Assembly: GCA_018820395.1 (NCBI GenBank)
Contig: JAHJOG010000301.1
Span: forward strand, 1-62,984
From: Gammaproteobacteria bacterium
GTDB taxonomy: Bacteria; Pseudomonadota; Gammaproteobacteria; Burkholderiales; Burkholderiaceae_C
DNA: 62,984 nucleotides
Reading direction: 5' to 3'
Shown: one piece after another, positions 1 through 8,311 of the stretch
Layout: every line of letters begins with the position of its first letter
How positions within the stretch are numbered: position 1 is the stretch's first letter
Translations under genes and position numbers: made by a program
The notes under the pieces: generated by a model
Told to the model about the DNA's origin: nothing
What the model saw: the letters and a program-made list of their open reading frames with translations, nothing else
The model's database searches: none

Positions 1-1
1 C

Positions 2-274
2 GACGGCCTCGTGCAGGCCGGCAACACCGTCGTCGTCGTCGAGCACGACACACGCGTCATGGCCGCCGCCGACTGGATCATCGACATGGGGCCTGGGGCG
101 GGGAGCGAAGGTGGACGGGTACTGGTCTGCGGCAGCCCTGAAACCGTGGCGTCCGCGGAGGGGAGCCGGACGGCGCCTTATCTGGCCGCGGCGTTGGCGG
201 CGGGCGCTGCCGCGAGATCACGCTCGGGTGGTAATCGAACGGCGCCCTCCAGTGAAGCAAACAAGCGGTCCTGA
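2..274 (+). CDS. uvrA: UvrA-like excinuclease ABC subunit A, C-terminal fragment (cut by window edge)
   Basis: Only the last 90 residues are inside the window; the reading frame is open to base 2, so the gene starts upstream. The fragment carries the end of the second ABC ATPase domain of UvrA: a hydrophobic strand running into VVEHD (the switch His of the H-loop), then [16 protein letters not shown], which matches the UvrA signature (IIDLGPEGG in the classical protein). UvrA finds bulky DNA lesions in nucleotide excision repair. The tail after about residue 66 is basic and low in complexity. VVEHD in place of the usual VIEHN, and this tail, would fit a UvrA paralogue (UvrA2-like), but that cannot be settled from so short a piece. 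Confidence 0.85.
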   Translation, partial: DGLVQAGNTVVVVEHDTRVMAAADWIIDMGPGAGSEGGRVLVCGSPETVASAEGSRTAPYLAAALAAGAAARSRSGGNRTAPSSEANKRS

Positions 275-515
275 ATACCTACGGCAAAAGCTGCGCCGAT
301 GAAAACTCAAACGGACGATATACCGACCGTCGCGGTTTTCCGCTTCTGCACGAAGCAGCCCTGGGAGGTTCCACCCTTACGCGCTACAACCTCACGAGGA
401 GGAGGGGCGCAGAACTTGACCTCAGATCCCGGCAGGTGCGTACACTCTCCGACGACACTCGAATGATCCCAAGCGACGCGCCCTACTCGCGCTGCTCCCC
501 GCCAAGGACGTAGCC

Positions 516-755
516 ATGATCGAACACGAAAACCTCGACCCAGCAGGCCCGCGCGACCCCAAGGCAAGGTTCAGAGCGGGTGCCGAGATCTGTGGAGTCA
601 TCCGCCAAGGCGACCCGCTTGACCGCAACATCATCGGCCTGTGCGGCGCCGTCGTGAGGATGTACACAGAGATCACCGACCAGCACCCTCGCGCGAGGGT
701 CGATGCGGACATCGTCGGGCACCACATCCGCGCCGAGGTCGGCGCAGAGCTGTGA
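516..755 (+). CDS. Hypothetical protein, 79 aa
   Basis: This is a 79-residue acidic, soluble protein with no signal peptide and no motif I recognise. An AAGGA-like ribosome site lies about 10 bases before the ATG. Its TGA stop overlaps the GTG start of the next gene (GTGA), a layout typical of translational coupling and the best reason to believe both genes. The family is not recognised. A partner role with the exported downstream protein is only an inference from the overlap. Confidence 0.5.
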   Translation: MIEHENLDPAGPRDPKARFRAGAEICGVIRQGDPLDRNIIGLCGAVVRMYTEITDQHPRARVDADIVGHHIRAEVGAEL

Positions 756-1153
756 AGGCGGTTATCGTTGGCCTAGCGCTGGCCGCCAGTGTCGTCGGGG
801 CGCACGGGAAAACGGTGCACCTTCGGGGCGCGGGAAACATGGAATGCGGTGCTTACTTGCAATATCGAAAGGCTTCCAACAGCGACATGGAAGCGGCCGC
901 GGGCCAATGGGCGTTCGGCTATCTGTCTGCGTACAACATGTGGTCGGCCGGCTCGGGGCGCGCGCCAGTGCCTCAGATTCCAGAATACCCAACCGTGCTA
1001 GCGTACCTGGACAAGCATTGTCGGGACGCCCCGCTGGCCAAAGTGAGAGACGGGGTTGAGCACCTTATTTATGAGCTCACACCTCAGGGTTCTCCGCCTC
1101 CCGATGGTCCTATCAAATCTCTGCCGGGTTGGCCTCCGGAGCCCAAAAAATAG
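752..1153 (+). CDS. Hypothetical exported protein, 133 aa, two cysteines
   Basis: I chose the GTG at 752 because it overlaps the upstream stop and puts a clean signal peptide first (Lys at 2, hydrophobic residues 3-16, possible cleavage near AHG-K). The frame stays open upstream to 641, but that stretch is arginine-rich and looks non-coding. The mature part has Cys32 and Cys90, suited to one periplasmic disulphide, and the pattern C..Y...W..GYLSAYN...YLDKHC. This resembles small periplasmic HdeA/Rap1a-like proteins, a resemblance from memory and not a firm assignment. A weak hairpin (GCGGG/CCCGC, about 1158-1173) follows the stop. Confidence 0.6.
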   Translation: MKAVIVGLALAASVVGAHGKTVHLRGAGNMECGAYLQYRKASNSDMEAAAGQWAFGYLSAYNMWSAGSGRAPVPQIPEYPTVLAYLDKHCRDAPLAKVRDGVEHLIYELTPQGSPPPDGPIKSLPGWPPEPKK

Positions 1154-1190
1154 AATAGCGGGATAAAGCCCGCCGTATTCGTTTCGCGTT

Positions 1191-1334
1191 TCATGAAACC
1201 CGAAATTGGTCACGCGACGACTCCCGCTTCATCGCGCGCAGCTTGCTGGTGATCCAGGTGAGCAGCTGCGGATTGCGCAGCATCGCCTTCACGAAGCCGT
1301 CGCTGTGCTGAGTGACGAATTGCCCCTCAGTCAA
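1191..1334 (-). pseudogene. Possible gene remnant in the 1154-1632 gap
   Basis: The 480-base gap between 1154 and 1632 has no convincing gene. On the minus strand a 47-codon open stretch from a TTG at 1334 to a TGA at 1191 reads like real protein (for example NPQLLTWITSKLRAMKRES), with codon use like the host genes, and ends soon after. It may be the tail of a lost gene next to the integrase remnants. I cannot name a family. I see nothing in the rest of the gap (1335-1632). Confidence 0.25.
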
Positions 1335-1632
1335 TTACCTGAGGAGATGCAATGAAGAGAAGGGTGAACAGCACAACCTGCCCAAGAAAATCAGCCAATC
1401 GTTTCCATCCGCCCAATGTTTCTACGCCGCGCCGATGCCACCGCCTACCTAGCAATCTGAGAGAGCAGGCTAGCTAACTTTGATAGCTCGCAATAAGGCG
1501 CCCAAGCCCCGCAAAGTGAGCAAGGGACGTACTGCGTGGCTGGTCGAGGATCTGGCCTGCTAGGGGCGAAATCTGCCGACGTCTCATCTCCTGCCGCCCG
1601 CGAACAGCGGGTGCGGGACGCGCGGAGCAAAT

Positions 1633-2733
1633 CTACGTTGCTGAGCTTCCCGAGCCGAGCCCGTTCCCGTAGGTAGCGCCCCGGAGTACGAAGGCTGGGC
1701 CAATACGGCGGTCAAAAACGGGCTCTGTCGCCACCTCGCCCGCAGCAAAGTTCGGCACTTTCCGCAAGCCAAAACCGCTTTCGAACCAAGTGTAGTGATA
1801 AGGGTACACAGCAGGGCAGTGCTTCTCGATGGTAAGTAGAGTTTCGTGGCCAATTTGACGGATGGCCGCTGAGGCCAAGCTCCCGATCAAACGCTCCTCC
1901 GCATTCGCATCGCTAGCGGAGACGTTCATGTAGCTGCCGTCATAGAGAGCCGCATACCGATCCGGAATCATCTGATCGATGTGAGAAGCATCGAAGTCTG
2001 CGACTGACCGGACAAGACCTCTGCGTGTGTAAGCCCCGAACTTGGGGCTGCGGGCCACAGGTTCGTTCCACCAATCCTCGAAGTCCCTATCCTTCCTAAA
2101 CCTCTCGATGAAGGCGGGCAAGGATCGCCCGTTCGCCCAAACCACGAGCATGAAGCTGTGGGGACTTGTCGATAGTCCGAGCGGCGCCGTTGATGCATCG
2201 AGCCATACGCGCTTTCGTCTAAGGCCCATCGTTTCCAGAAGCGATGTGTTGCCCTTTTTTTCAAGGTCAGAGCTGTCGTGCAGCAGCGTCCTTAGCAAGT
2301 TCGCGCTCTCCTTCATCGCCTGCTGATCATCGTCCCTGCCTAGGTCGAATTTTCCGCACTTTTCCACCAGCGATTTCAGGATTGCGCGGAGCGAGTTAGT
2401 GTTCTCTTCTTCGGACCTCGCGCGTTTGCTTACTTGATCAGGCATGGGGACTCCCTGCAACGAACCAATGTAGGACGATAACTTTGCAAGCCATTTACGG
2501 CGCTCCCGATCGTAGCTGTAGCTGTTATAGGTGCCTACGATGCCCTTCGGCAAGTGACCAAGGATCCCCCCTGCCACTTCGTCGACGCTACCCAGTGCCG
2601 CCAGCATCGTGCGGCTCAAGCGACGGAGGTTGTGCGGCGTCCATCTCACCATCAGCCCGTTGCCACGACGGCGCGCAGCTTTAGCCGAATAGGGCTGCAG
2701 ACTATAGATTCGACGCCGCGCGCTGCTGTCCAC
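1633..2733 (-). CDS. Truncated tyrosine recombinase joined to an unknown C-terminal region
   Basis: Residues 30-90 are the end of a tyrosine recombinase catalytic domain: HNLR (His34, Arg37), LGH (His60) and the presumed nucleophile Tyr69 in GTYNSY. The first catalytic Arg, the rest of the catalytic domain and the DNA-binding N-terminus are missing, so it cannot work as an integrase alone. Residues 95-366 are soluble with no domain I recognise; a helical part near 105-165 (several KSLVEK/LLRTLL stretches) precedes a more globular part. Base composition is clearly lower in GC than the flanking core genes, as expected for acquired DNA. It sits 40 bases downstream of a second integrase remnant on the same strand. 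It could be a decayed integrase of the C-terminally extended phage/ICE type. Confidence 0.6.
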   Translation of the reverse strand: MDSSARRRIYSLQPYSAKAARRRGNGLMVRWTPHNLRRLSRTMLAALGSVDEVAGGILGHLPKGIVGTYNSYSYDRERRKWLAKLSSYIGSLQGVPMPDQVSKRARSEEENTNSLRAILKSLVEKCGKFDLGRDDDQQAMKESANLLRTLLHDSSDLEKKGNTSLLETMGLRRKRVWLDASTAPLGLSTSPHSFMLVVWANGRSLPAFIERFRKDRDFEDWWNEPVARSPKFGAYTRRGLVRSVADFDASHIDQMIPDRYAALYDGSYMNVSASDANAEERLIGSLASAAIRQIGHETLLTIEKHCPAVYPYHYTWFESGFGLRKVPNFAAGEVATEPVFDRRIGPAFVLRGATYGNGLGSGSSAT

Positions 2734-2772
2734 AAGTACATCTGGATCACGTCGCGCATTTTCGTCATCACC

Positions 2773-3018
2773 TTACGCGTACCTCGATATATCCAACGGC
2801 GGTGCGTCCAAGCGATAGATCACATCACGTGCTTTCGATGTCACTTGACGAGTTTCCAAGTGTGCGTAGCGCATCGTCGTCTTGATGTATGTATGACCGA
2901 GCACTCCCCGCACCTTGTAGACGCCCATTGCATTCTGAATCAATCGCGAGGCATGCGTATGCCGCAGCCTACCTAAATCGACGCGAGGCAAGCCGACCAG
3001 TCCCTGCATTCGTTCCAT
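2773..3018 (-). pseudogene. Tyrosine recombinase C-terminal remnant
   Basis: This 81-residue piece contains LRHTHASRL, VLGH and TTMRYAHL, the box II region and tyrosine of XerC/phage-type recombinases. The N-terminal two thirds are absent, and the catalytic His of the usual HDLRHT is Gly (GRLRHT), so it is both truncated and degenerate. It lies 145 bases upstream of the tRNA-Gly 5' end on the opposite strand. Integrases are often next to their tRNA target, so this may have belonged to an element that used this tRNA. It is a different integrase family from the neighbouring fragment at 1633-2733. Confidence 0.65.
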
Positions 3019-3162
3019 GTGTTCGATCGCCGTCGACCGCTACAAGACTGTCTGGAAGTCTCTCAATCAGATCGATGCCGTTAGCCGTAACAGAAGCCGG
3101 CCCAAGCTGGCCTGTCGCAATGGGCCGACCTTTCGAAGCCACAGTAGAATCCGCCACGGTTC

Positions 3163-3236
3163 GCGGGTGTAGTTCAATGGCAGAACGGCAGCTTCCCAAG
3201 CTTCATACGAGGGTTCGATTCCCTTCACCCGCTCCA
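3163..3236 (+). tRNA. tRNA-Gly (anticodon CCC)
   Basis: The sequence folds into a full 74-base cloverleaf: acceptor GCGGGTG/CACCCGC, D stem GTTC/GAAC, anticodon loop TTCCCAA (anticodon CCC), T stem GAGGG/CCCTT around TTCGATT, discriminator T and an encoded CCA end. The anticodon stem GCAGC/GCTTC has one C-T mismatch at pair 28-42, where a G at 42 would complete the helix. The 3' end is repeated at 8312-8341, so this gene was used as an integration site. Confidence 0.93.
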
Positions 3237-3242
3237 GCTTCT
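3212..3242 (+). repeat. Direct repeat at tRNA-Gly 3' end (left attachment site)
   Basis: The T arm, acceptor 3' strand, CCA end and six following bases form the left copy of a 31-base repeat. The copy at 8312-8341 matches at every base except for one T missing in the TTCACCC run. Tyrosine recombinases commonly use a tRNA 3' end as the crossover site. Confidence 0.75.
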
Positions 3243-3419
3243 GTCGAACAACAGCGGCGAACCCTCTGCCCAGCGCTCGCTCGCACCCTCCCCCTTCTTG
3301 AGTAGCATCCCGCCGCAAGGCCGGTAAGTCCGGTCTTTGGTCCGCGTGGACTTTGCGTTGAATCGCGCGGTTATGATCCGCCCGTTTCAAACAACCCGCA
3401 AAGGGCCAGGGAGTGGATC

Positions 3420-6400
3420 ATGTACAGGTCAATGACCGTATTTCGCCGCGCGCGCCCGCGACGCTTGACGTCTGTTGTCACCCGGACGTCCATCAAGTTC
3501 TGGACCCTTTGGGTATGTCGGGCACTCTGCTCAGTGCTTGTCGTCCTCTTCTTTGGGATGACCGCTGCAACGGCAGCGATCCAGCCCGATCGGCAGTGCC
3601 GCACGCAAGGGGGCAACGGAGTGTTCAGCGAATGGCTCCCCACGTGTCAAGCCGCCACGGAAAGCTTGGCTCACTTCTACCTATACGCACTCCCGCCCAA
3701 CCCGAGGGTGTACTGCGGCATCTCCTACCCAGTCACTGCCGGTTGCGAGGTCGAAACCAATCAGCCATGGTGGCCGTACGAGAGCATTCGGTTCGGCCAC
3801 AACGTTCAATATTCTTCCGCCTGTTCGGCTAATAGCACCGCAGCAAATGCGGCCTGCGAATGCAATGCAGGATTTGTCGAAGACGCTGCTCATAAACGAT
3901 GCGTCCTCTCCGTCCCCGAGGCTTCCGATGGCAGCGACGCGAATCTCGACTCATGCCTTGCCATTGACGGTTCAAGCTCTTCCACCGACGGCCTCATGGT
4001 CGGCAACCCCATCCTCCCGCCCACCGCAGAGAAGTACCAACCCGAGACCGACTACACCGACGCATCGCCGGGCGGCTTGAGCTTCAGCCGCATCTACCGC
4101 AGCAACCGAGGCCTCGACCCCGCGCGAGCTTCAGGCCCTCTCAGCAAGACCTGGACTAATAACCATAGCCTGGCGCTCACCGTCTTCACTTCATCGACTT
4201 CAGGCACTTCCACCGCCACCCTCGACCCCATGGGCAACCGCATCGCCGAGCAGATCAACGATGCCGGCGGCGCCATCGCCTGGCGCACCGTGCGCAGCAT
4301 CAACCAGATCAACCGCCTCGCTAGCCAGACCGATGGCCCCAACCAGAGTGCGTCCTTCGGCTACGACGCCAACGGCGAGCGCATCGCGCGCACCAATGCG
4401 CTGAACCAGAGCACCCGGGTGGCGCTGGATCCGCTGCGGCGCATCGCTGCTATCACCGATGCGGCCAATGCCACTGCGTCACTGAGCTACAACGCGCAGG
4501 ACGAGGTCACGCAGGCGCGGGACTTCAAGGGCGTCTCCACGGCCTACGCACGCGATGCCTTGGGCAATGCAACCGCCGAGACCAGTCCGGATATCGGGAA
4601 CGCAGGCATCGACTACGATGCGCTCGGCCTGCCGCGAACGATCCAGGATGCGCTCGGTCGCGCCACGACCATCGAGCGCGACCTGATCGGACGGCCGACG
4701 CGCATCACGCACACGCAGACCGGCCTGCCCACGCAGGTCACGACCTTGGCCTATGCGCCCGGCCCGAGCTCCTCGGGCGTGCTCGTCCGCATCGACGACC
4801 CGAGCGGCAGCACCGAATACACCCGAGACCTCTTCGGTCGCGTCACCGCCAAGCGCCAGAGCCTGATCTCGGGCCTGATCCAGACCGTTGGCTATCAGTA
4901 CGCCGCCAACGGTTTGCTGAGCGCCATCACCTACCCCAACGGCAAGGTGCTCGTCCACCGCCATGACGCCACCGGCCGACTGGTGCAGATGGACTGGGAC
5001 GGCAGCCCGCTCGTCACCAACCTCAGCTGGAACCCGCTCGGCCAACCTACGGGCTGGCGCTGGGCCTTCGTCACACCGGGCACTTCCCCTGGCCTCGTCG
5101 CCACCCGCACCTACGACACCGCCGGACGCCCCGACCTCTTCGAGTTCGGCCGCGTCACCCACGACGGCGCCGGGCGCATCACCTCCATCGTGCAGTCTCT
5201 GTCCAAACCCGCGGACAGCGATCCGACGCACACCGGTGTGTCGACGGCACTGCAGATCTTCAACGTCGGCTACGACCCGGTGGGTAGGATCAGTCGGTTC
5301 ACCACCACCGGCGATGTGGCTGATTACAGCTACGACCCGAACGGCAATCGCACCAGTTCCAGTCGCAGCTTCATCCGCCCGGGGCTGCCGACGCAGGTGA
5401 CGACACGCAGCTTCATGGTCGAGGCCGGAAGTAACCGCATCGGCGGCTTCACGCAGACGCAGACCGGGGCGAGCACCAGCACCACCAGCGTGGCGTACCA
5501 GACCAATGCGCGTGGCGACCTGATCGGCGACGGACTGCGGCGCTACAGCTTCGATGCGCAAGGCAGATTGGCCGCCGTCACGACCGGGGCCAGCGACACG
5601 GCACCGACCACGCGCTATGCGCACAACGCGCTGGGGCAGCGGGTCTTCAAGACGGAGCCGATCTATGCGCCGATGCAGGGAGAACCGAGCACCACAAGCA
5701 GCCCTGGCTTCATGCAAAGCCTCTTGGCTTTCTTCGGTCAGACGCTCTCGGCGAGCACGCTGACGGATGCGGAGCGTCTGGGGTTTGCGTTCGTCTATGA
5801 CGAGGATGGGAGCTTGATCGCCGAAACGGGCACCGGCGGCGCGAATAGCACCGGGAGCCTGCAGCACGTCCATCTGCCGACGGTGGGTGGGGCGATGCCG
5901 ATTGCTTTGATCAGTAATGGGCAGTTGTATGCGGTGCAGGCGGATCACCTGAACACGCCCAGAAAACTCGTCAATACCGATGGACTGGCGGTGTGGCAGT
6001 GGAAGTACTCGGGGTTTGGGGAGGATCAACCGACGACGCTGGCGACTCGGTTCGCGGACCCTGAGAAGACACCCAATGCGGGGACGGTGAGCATCTCGGT
6101 GCCGAACTACAACCTGCGGTATGCGGGGCAGTACTTCGATGTGGAGTCGGGGCTGAACTACAACGGGTGGCGCAGCTATGACGCTCGCGGAGGCTTCTAC
6201 ACGCAGAACGATCCGATCGGGCTTGGCAGTGGGTTCAATCGCAAGAGTTATGTCTTCGGCAACCCGCTGAGGTACACGGATCCGGACGGATTGTTCGCCC
6301 TGCTGCCTCCGATGCTGATGCCGCCAACCGCGGCAACGCCACCGATCTCGGGAGTGCCGCCGAGTATCGATCCGGAGAATCCGTATCGAGGCGGGGCGCC

Positions 6401-6734
6401 TGCATCACCGGGGCTGACAATTCCTTCCTACACTGTGCCGGGGATGATTGCTCGGGGGTGTCGGGCGGTGTCGGATTGGATGCTGTCTCAAGGGAATAGA
6501 CGCCCTCCAGGGGTTCCTGAACATTGGACTGAGTCGCCAAGCAGAGACGGGAAAGGGTCCAAGTGGGTCGACCCGGCGAACCCGAAAGGCGGAGACTATG
6601 TACGCGTTCGTGGCGACGGTACTCTCACGCAGGTCAAGGGCGGCCGTGCGCTCGACGTGAACGGGAACCCGGCTCCCGGGTTGAGCTCACCCGAAGCACA
6701 TTTTCCTCGAGATCAATGGGAATTCAGACCATGA
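3420..6734 (+). CDS. RHS repeat polymorphic toxin with exported N-terminus
   Basis: This 1104-residue protein begins with a basic leader and one hydrophobic segment (about 26-53), then a Cys-rich stretch (about 60-165, including CECNAGF) and a DUF6531-like part (near 195-230: EKYQPETDY, SFSRIYRSN). YD/RHS repeats of the type YDALG, DALGR, YDPVGR follow to about 900, then the RHS core (YFDVESGLNYNGWRSYD, QNDPIGL, YTDPDGLF) ends near 955. RHS proteins form a shell around a C-terminal toxin that is cut after the core. Here the variable tip is about residues 1020-1104, with KGGDYVRVRGDGTL and SPEAHFP, resembling short RNase-type polymorphic toxin tips from memory; activity is unproven. No PAAR domain is present, so Sec-type export is more likely than type VI loading. 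A small candidate immunity gene follows at once. Confidence 0.85.
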   Translation: MYRSMTVFRRARPRRLTSVVTRTSIKFWTLWVCRALCSVLVVLFFGMTAATAAIQPDRQCRTQGGNGVFSEWLPTCQAATESLAHFYLYALPPNPRVYCGISYPVTAGCEVETNQPWWPYESIRFGHNVQYSSACSANSTAANAACECNAGFVEDAAHKRCVLSVPEASDGSDANLDSCLAIDGSSSSTDGLMVGNPILPPTAEKYQPETDYTDASPGGLSFSRIYRSNRGLDPARASGPLSKTWTNNHSLALTVFTSSTSGTSTATLDPMGNRIAEQINDAGGAIAWRTVRSINQINRLASQTDGPNQSASFGYDANGERIARTNALNQSTRVALDPLRRIAAITDAANATASLSYNAQDEVTQARDFKGVSTAYARDALGNATAETSPDIGNAGIDYDALGLPRTIQDALGRATTIERDLIGRPTRITHTQTGLPTQVTTLAYAPGPSSSGVLVRIDDPSGSTEYTRDLFGRVTAKRQSLISGLIQTVGYQYAANGLLSAITYPNGKVLVHRHDATGRLVQMDWDGSPLVTNLSWNPLGQPTGWRWAFVTPGTSPGLVATRTYDTAGRPDLFEFGRVTHDGAGRITSIVQSLSKPADSDPTHTGVSTALQIFNVGYDPVGRISRFTTTGDVADYSYDPNGNRTSSSRSFIRPGLPTQVTTRSFMVEAGSNRIGGFTQTQTGASTSTTSVAYQTNARGDLIGDGLRRYSFDAQGRLAAVTTGASDTAPTTRYAHNALGQRVFKTEPIYAPMQGEPSTTSSPGFMQSLLAFFGQTLSASTLTDAERLGFAFVYDEDGSLIAETGTGGANSTGSLQHVHLPTVGGAMPIALISNGQLYAVQADHLNTPRKLVNTDGLAVWQWKYSGFGEDQPTTLATRFADPEKTPNAGTVSISVPNYNLRYAGQYFDVESGLNYNGWRSYDARGGFYTQNDPIGLGSGFNRKSYVFGNPLRYTDPDGLFALLPPMLMPPTAATPPISGVPPSIDPENPYRGGAPASPGLTIPSYTVPGMIARGCRAVSDWMLSQGNRRPPGVPEHWTESPSRDGKGSKWVDPANPKGGDYVRVRGDGTLTQVKGGRALDVNGNPAPGLSSPEAHFPRDQWEFRP

Positions 6735-6753
6735 GTTCACCTCGGAGAACCCA

Positions 6754-7137
6754 ATGATTCCACTTCAAATTCGACTGAAGAACTTCCTCGACAGCGTTTC
6801 AATCGTCGCCGACGAAAGGCGTCAACGCTCAATGTGGGTCGAGCGGCGTCTTCCAGACGGCTCATTCATGATCTCCCTCGGCGAACTGTACGCGCAGTTC
6901 TTTGACGACAACGATATCGACAACTTTATTGCTGACGAACTTGATGTCGCTCCGCTAGATCCAAAACAACGGTCAGCGATTCGCTCGTTTCGCGACGCGC
7001 TAAATAGCTTTAGTAAAGCACCAGGGAAGTCCGAAAGCTTTGAGACTGATGCGGAGCTTATTGAGGATGCCGAGTGGAAGCAGTTGACGATGCTGGCGAA
7101 GACGACGCTTGATGCATTCACAAACGCGGGCCTTTGA
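6754..7137 (+). CDS. Putative immunity protein for the RHS toxin
   Basis: This 127-residue soluble protein starts 19 bases after the RHS stop, with a GGAG site before its ATG. It is acidic (DDNDIDNFIADELD), has no signal peptide or membrane segment, and lacks any motif I recognise. Position right behind a variable RHS tip, small size, acidity and lower GC than the RHS shell are the classic marks of a cognate immunity gene. The function is therefore inferred from position alone. About 90 bases with no feature separate it from the convergent HEPN gene. Confidence 0.6.
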   Translation: MIPLQIRLKNFLDSVSIVADERRQRSMWVERRLPDGSFMISLGELYAQFFDDNDIDNFIADELDVAPLDPKQRSAIRSFRDALNSFSKAPGKSESFETDAELIEDAEWKQLTMLAKTTLDAFTNAGL

Positions 7138-7228
7138 TGCTCGCTGAAGGCGGACTTGTATAGCGTCGCCGGCAGCGCAAGACCGCAAGCACCTCCGAGC
7201 CACTGTTTTTTGGCGACCGCTGACCCAC

Positions 7229-8146
7229 CTAAGCGGCGCCAAACAGTCGAAGCTCTAGAGCCTCCTTGGTCGGTACGGCTTTCTCCCGAATCATTTTTAT
7301 GAGCACCTTCCGCAGCAACTCGAAGGATGCGAGAACATCCGCCTTTTCATGACGCGGCTTGCCGTGCGCTGCCGCAGAGCGCTTGTCGTAGAGCCTCGCA
7401 ACCTCCTTTTGAAGTGCTGCCCGAGCAGGCCCAAGTGGCTCGAGGTAGCTGGCGACCAGCGCCGAAACCCGGAACTTGAGTTCGGAAGTAGAAGGCGAAA
7501 AGATGCTCTCCAGAGCACCCCACAGTGAGACGAGCACCAGTGCGTCGTTCTGGATAAACTGCCCCGAATCTAGGGCGTCTGCTGCCAGCCTGAACTCGGC
7601 ACTGCTCGCGTATAGCCAGTGCGCCTCGCGCCAGTTGTCGCCAACCCAGCTGATGCTCTCCAAGACCTTGGAGCCATCGATCAAGCCCAGAGCTACATGT
7701 CGAGGCCAGGTTTCAAGGGGAACGACCCGTGCGGCTGACAGTGCTTGAGCAGACGAAAATGCCCCACTCGACATCGCATGCATGCAAATTGCGGGGTTGC
7801 TCCAGAGTCGCAGGACGAAGACCAAGGTGCGGGCGATGGCGAATCGCTCTGCGTGGCTCCTTGCAGCCTCCGCAGGCACCTGAATCTCAGCCGAGACAAC
7901 TGTCTGCCTGCCGCCTAAATGCCAAAAGGCGGGCTGTGGAAGCGGAGGATAGCCGTCGGCGCCGAGTTGGCCCTGTGACACCCGCATGGACTCCTTGTCT
8001 GTATTCACGAGCGTGAACGGGTACATGAAGGTAGCCGCAGACCCACGCAGCATGATGCCTTCGCCGAGGTCGAACTGCCTGTCTCCAAGCTCCAACTCAG
8101 TCAAACCTATGTATAGGGTTTCGTCAGCGCCGACCGAGTCCATCAA
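7229..8146 (-). CDS. Apea-like HEPN domain protein
   Basis: The protein has 305 residues. The N-terminal part (1-195) is not recognised. The C-terminal part (about 200-300) is helical and reads like Apea-type HEPN domains: LWGALESIFSPS, then a long helix, then YDKRSAAAHGKP. Arg256 and His261 form the R-x4-H motif that is the active site of HEPN ribonucleases. HEPN proteins are common in toxin-antitoxin, abortive infection and CRISPR-linked systems, usually as RNases. Two start codons lie in tandem (8146 and 8143). The gene points toward the RHS/immunity pair and is the last gene before the right-hand tRNA repeat. A defence role is inference from the domain and islet context. Confidence 0.65.
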   Translation of the reverse strand: MMDSVGADETLYIGLTELELGDRQFDLGEGIMLRGSAATFMYPFTLVNTDKESMRVSQGQLGADGYPPLPQPAFWHLGGRQTVVSAEIQVPAEAARSHAERFAIARTLVFVLRLWSNPAICMHAMSSGAFSSAQALSAARVVPLETWPRHVALGLIDGSKVLESISWVGDNWREAHWLYASSAEFRLAADALDSGQFIQNDALVLVSLWGALESIFSPSTSELKFRVSALVASYLEPLGPARAALQKEVARLYDKRSAAAHGKPRHEKADVLASFELLRKVLIKMIREKAVPTKEALELRLFGAA

Positions 8147-8311
8147 GCTCCTTTAAGTTTTTTCCCGTTGCCGGCACGCTACGACTGAGCGTGGGGTGTC
8201 TCACTTCACAGTAGCCTGCGGCGCAGTAGACTCGCCAGCTGTGTCAACCCCGATCGCTCGGCGCGCCTGACGCAATACCAGATCTCCCTCGGTGCACATC
8301 GCGAGATCACA

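Noticed and set aside
1445..1630. A 61-codon minus-strand frame just before the integrase fragment's stop
   Set aside because: No ribosome site, Arg/Ser-rich composition and no likeness to a known protein.
4479..6029. A 516-codon minus-strand frame inside the RHS gene
   Set aside because: It is an antisense shadow of the RHS repeats, rich in Arg and Ala, with no known motif.
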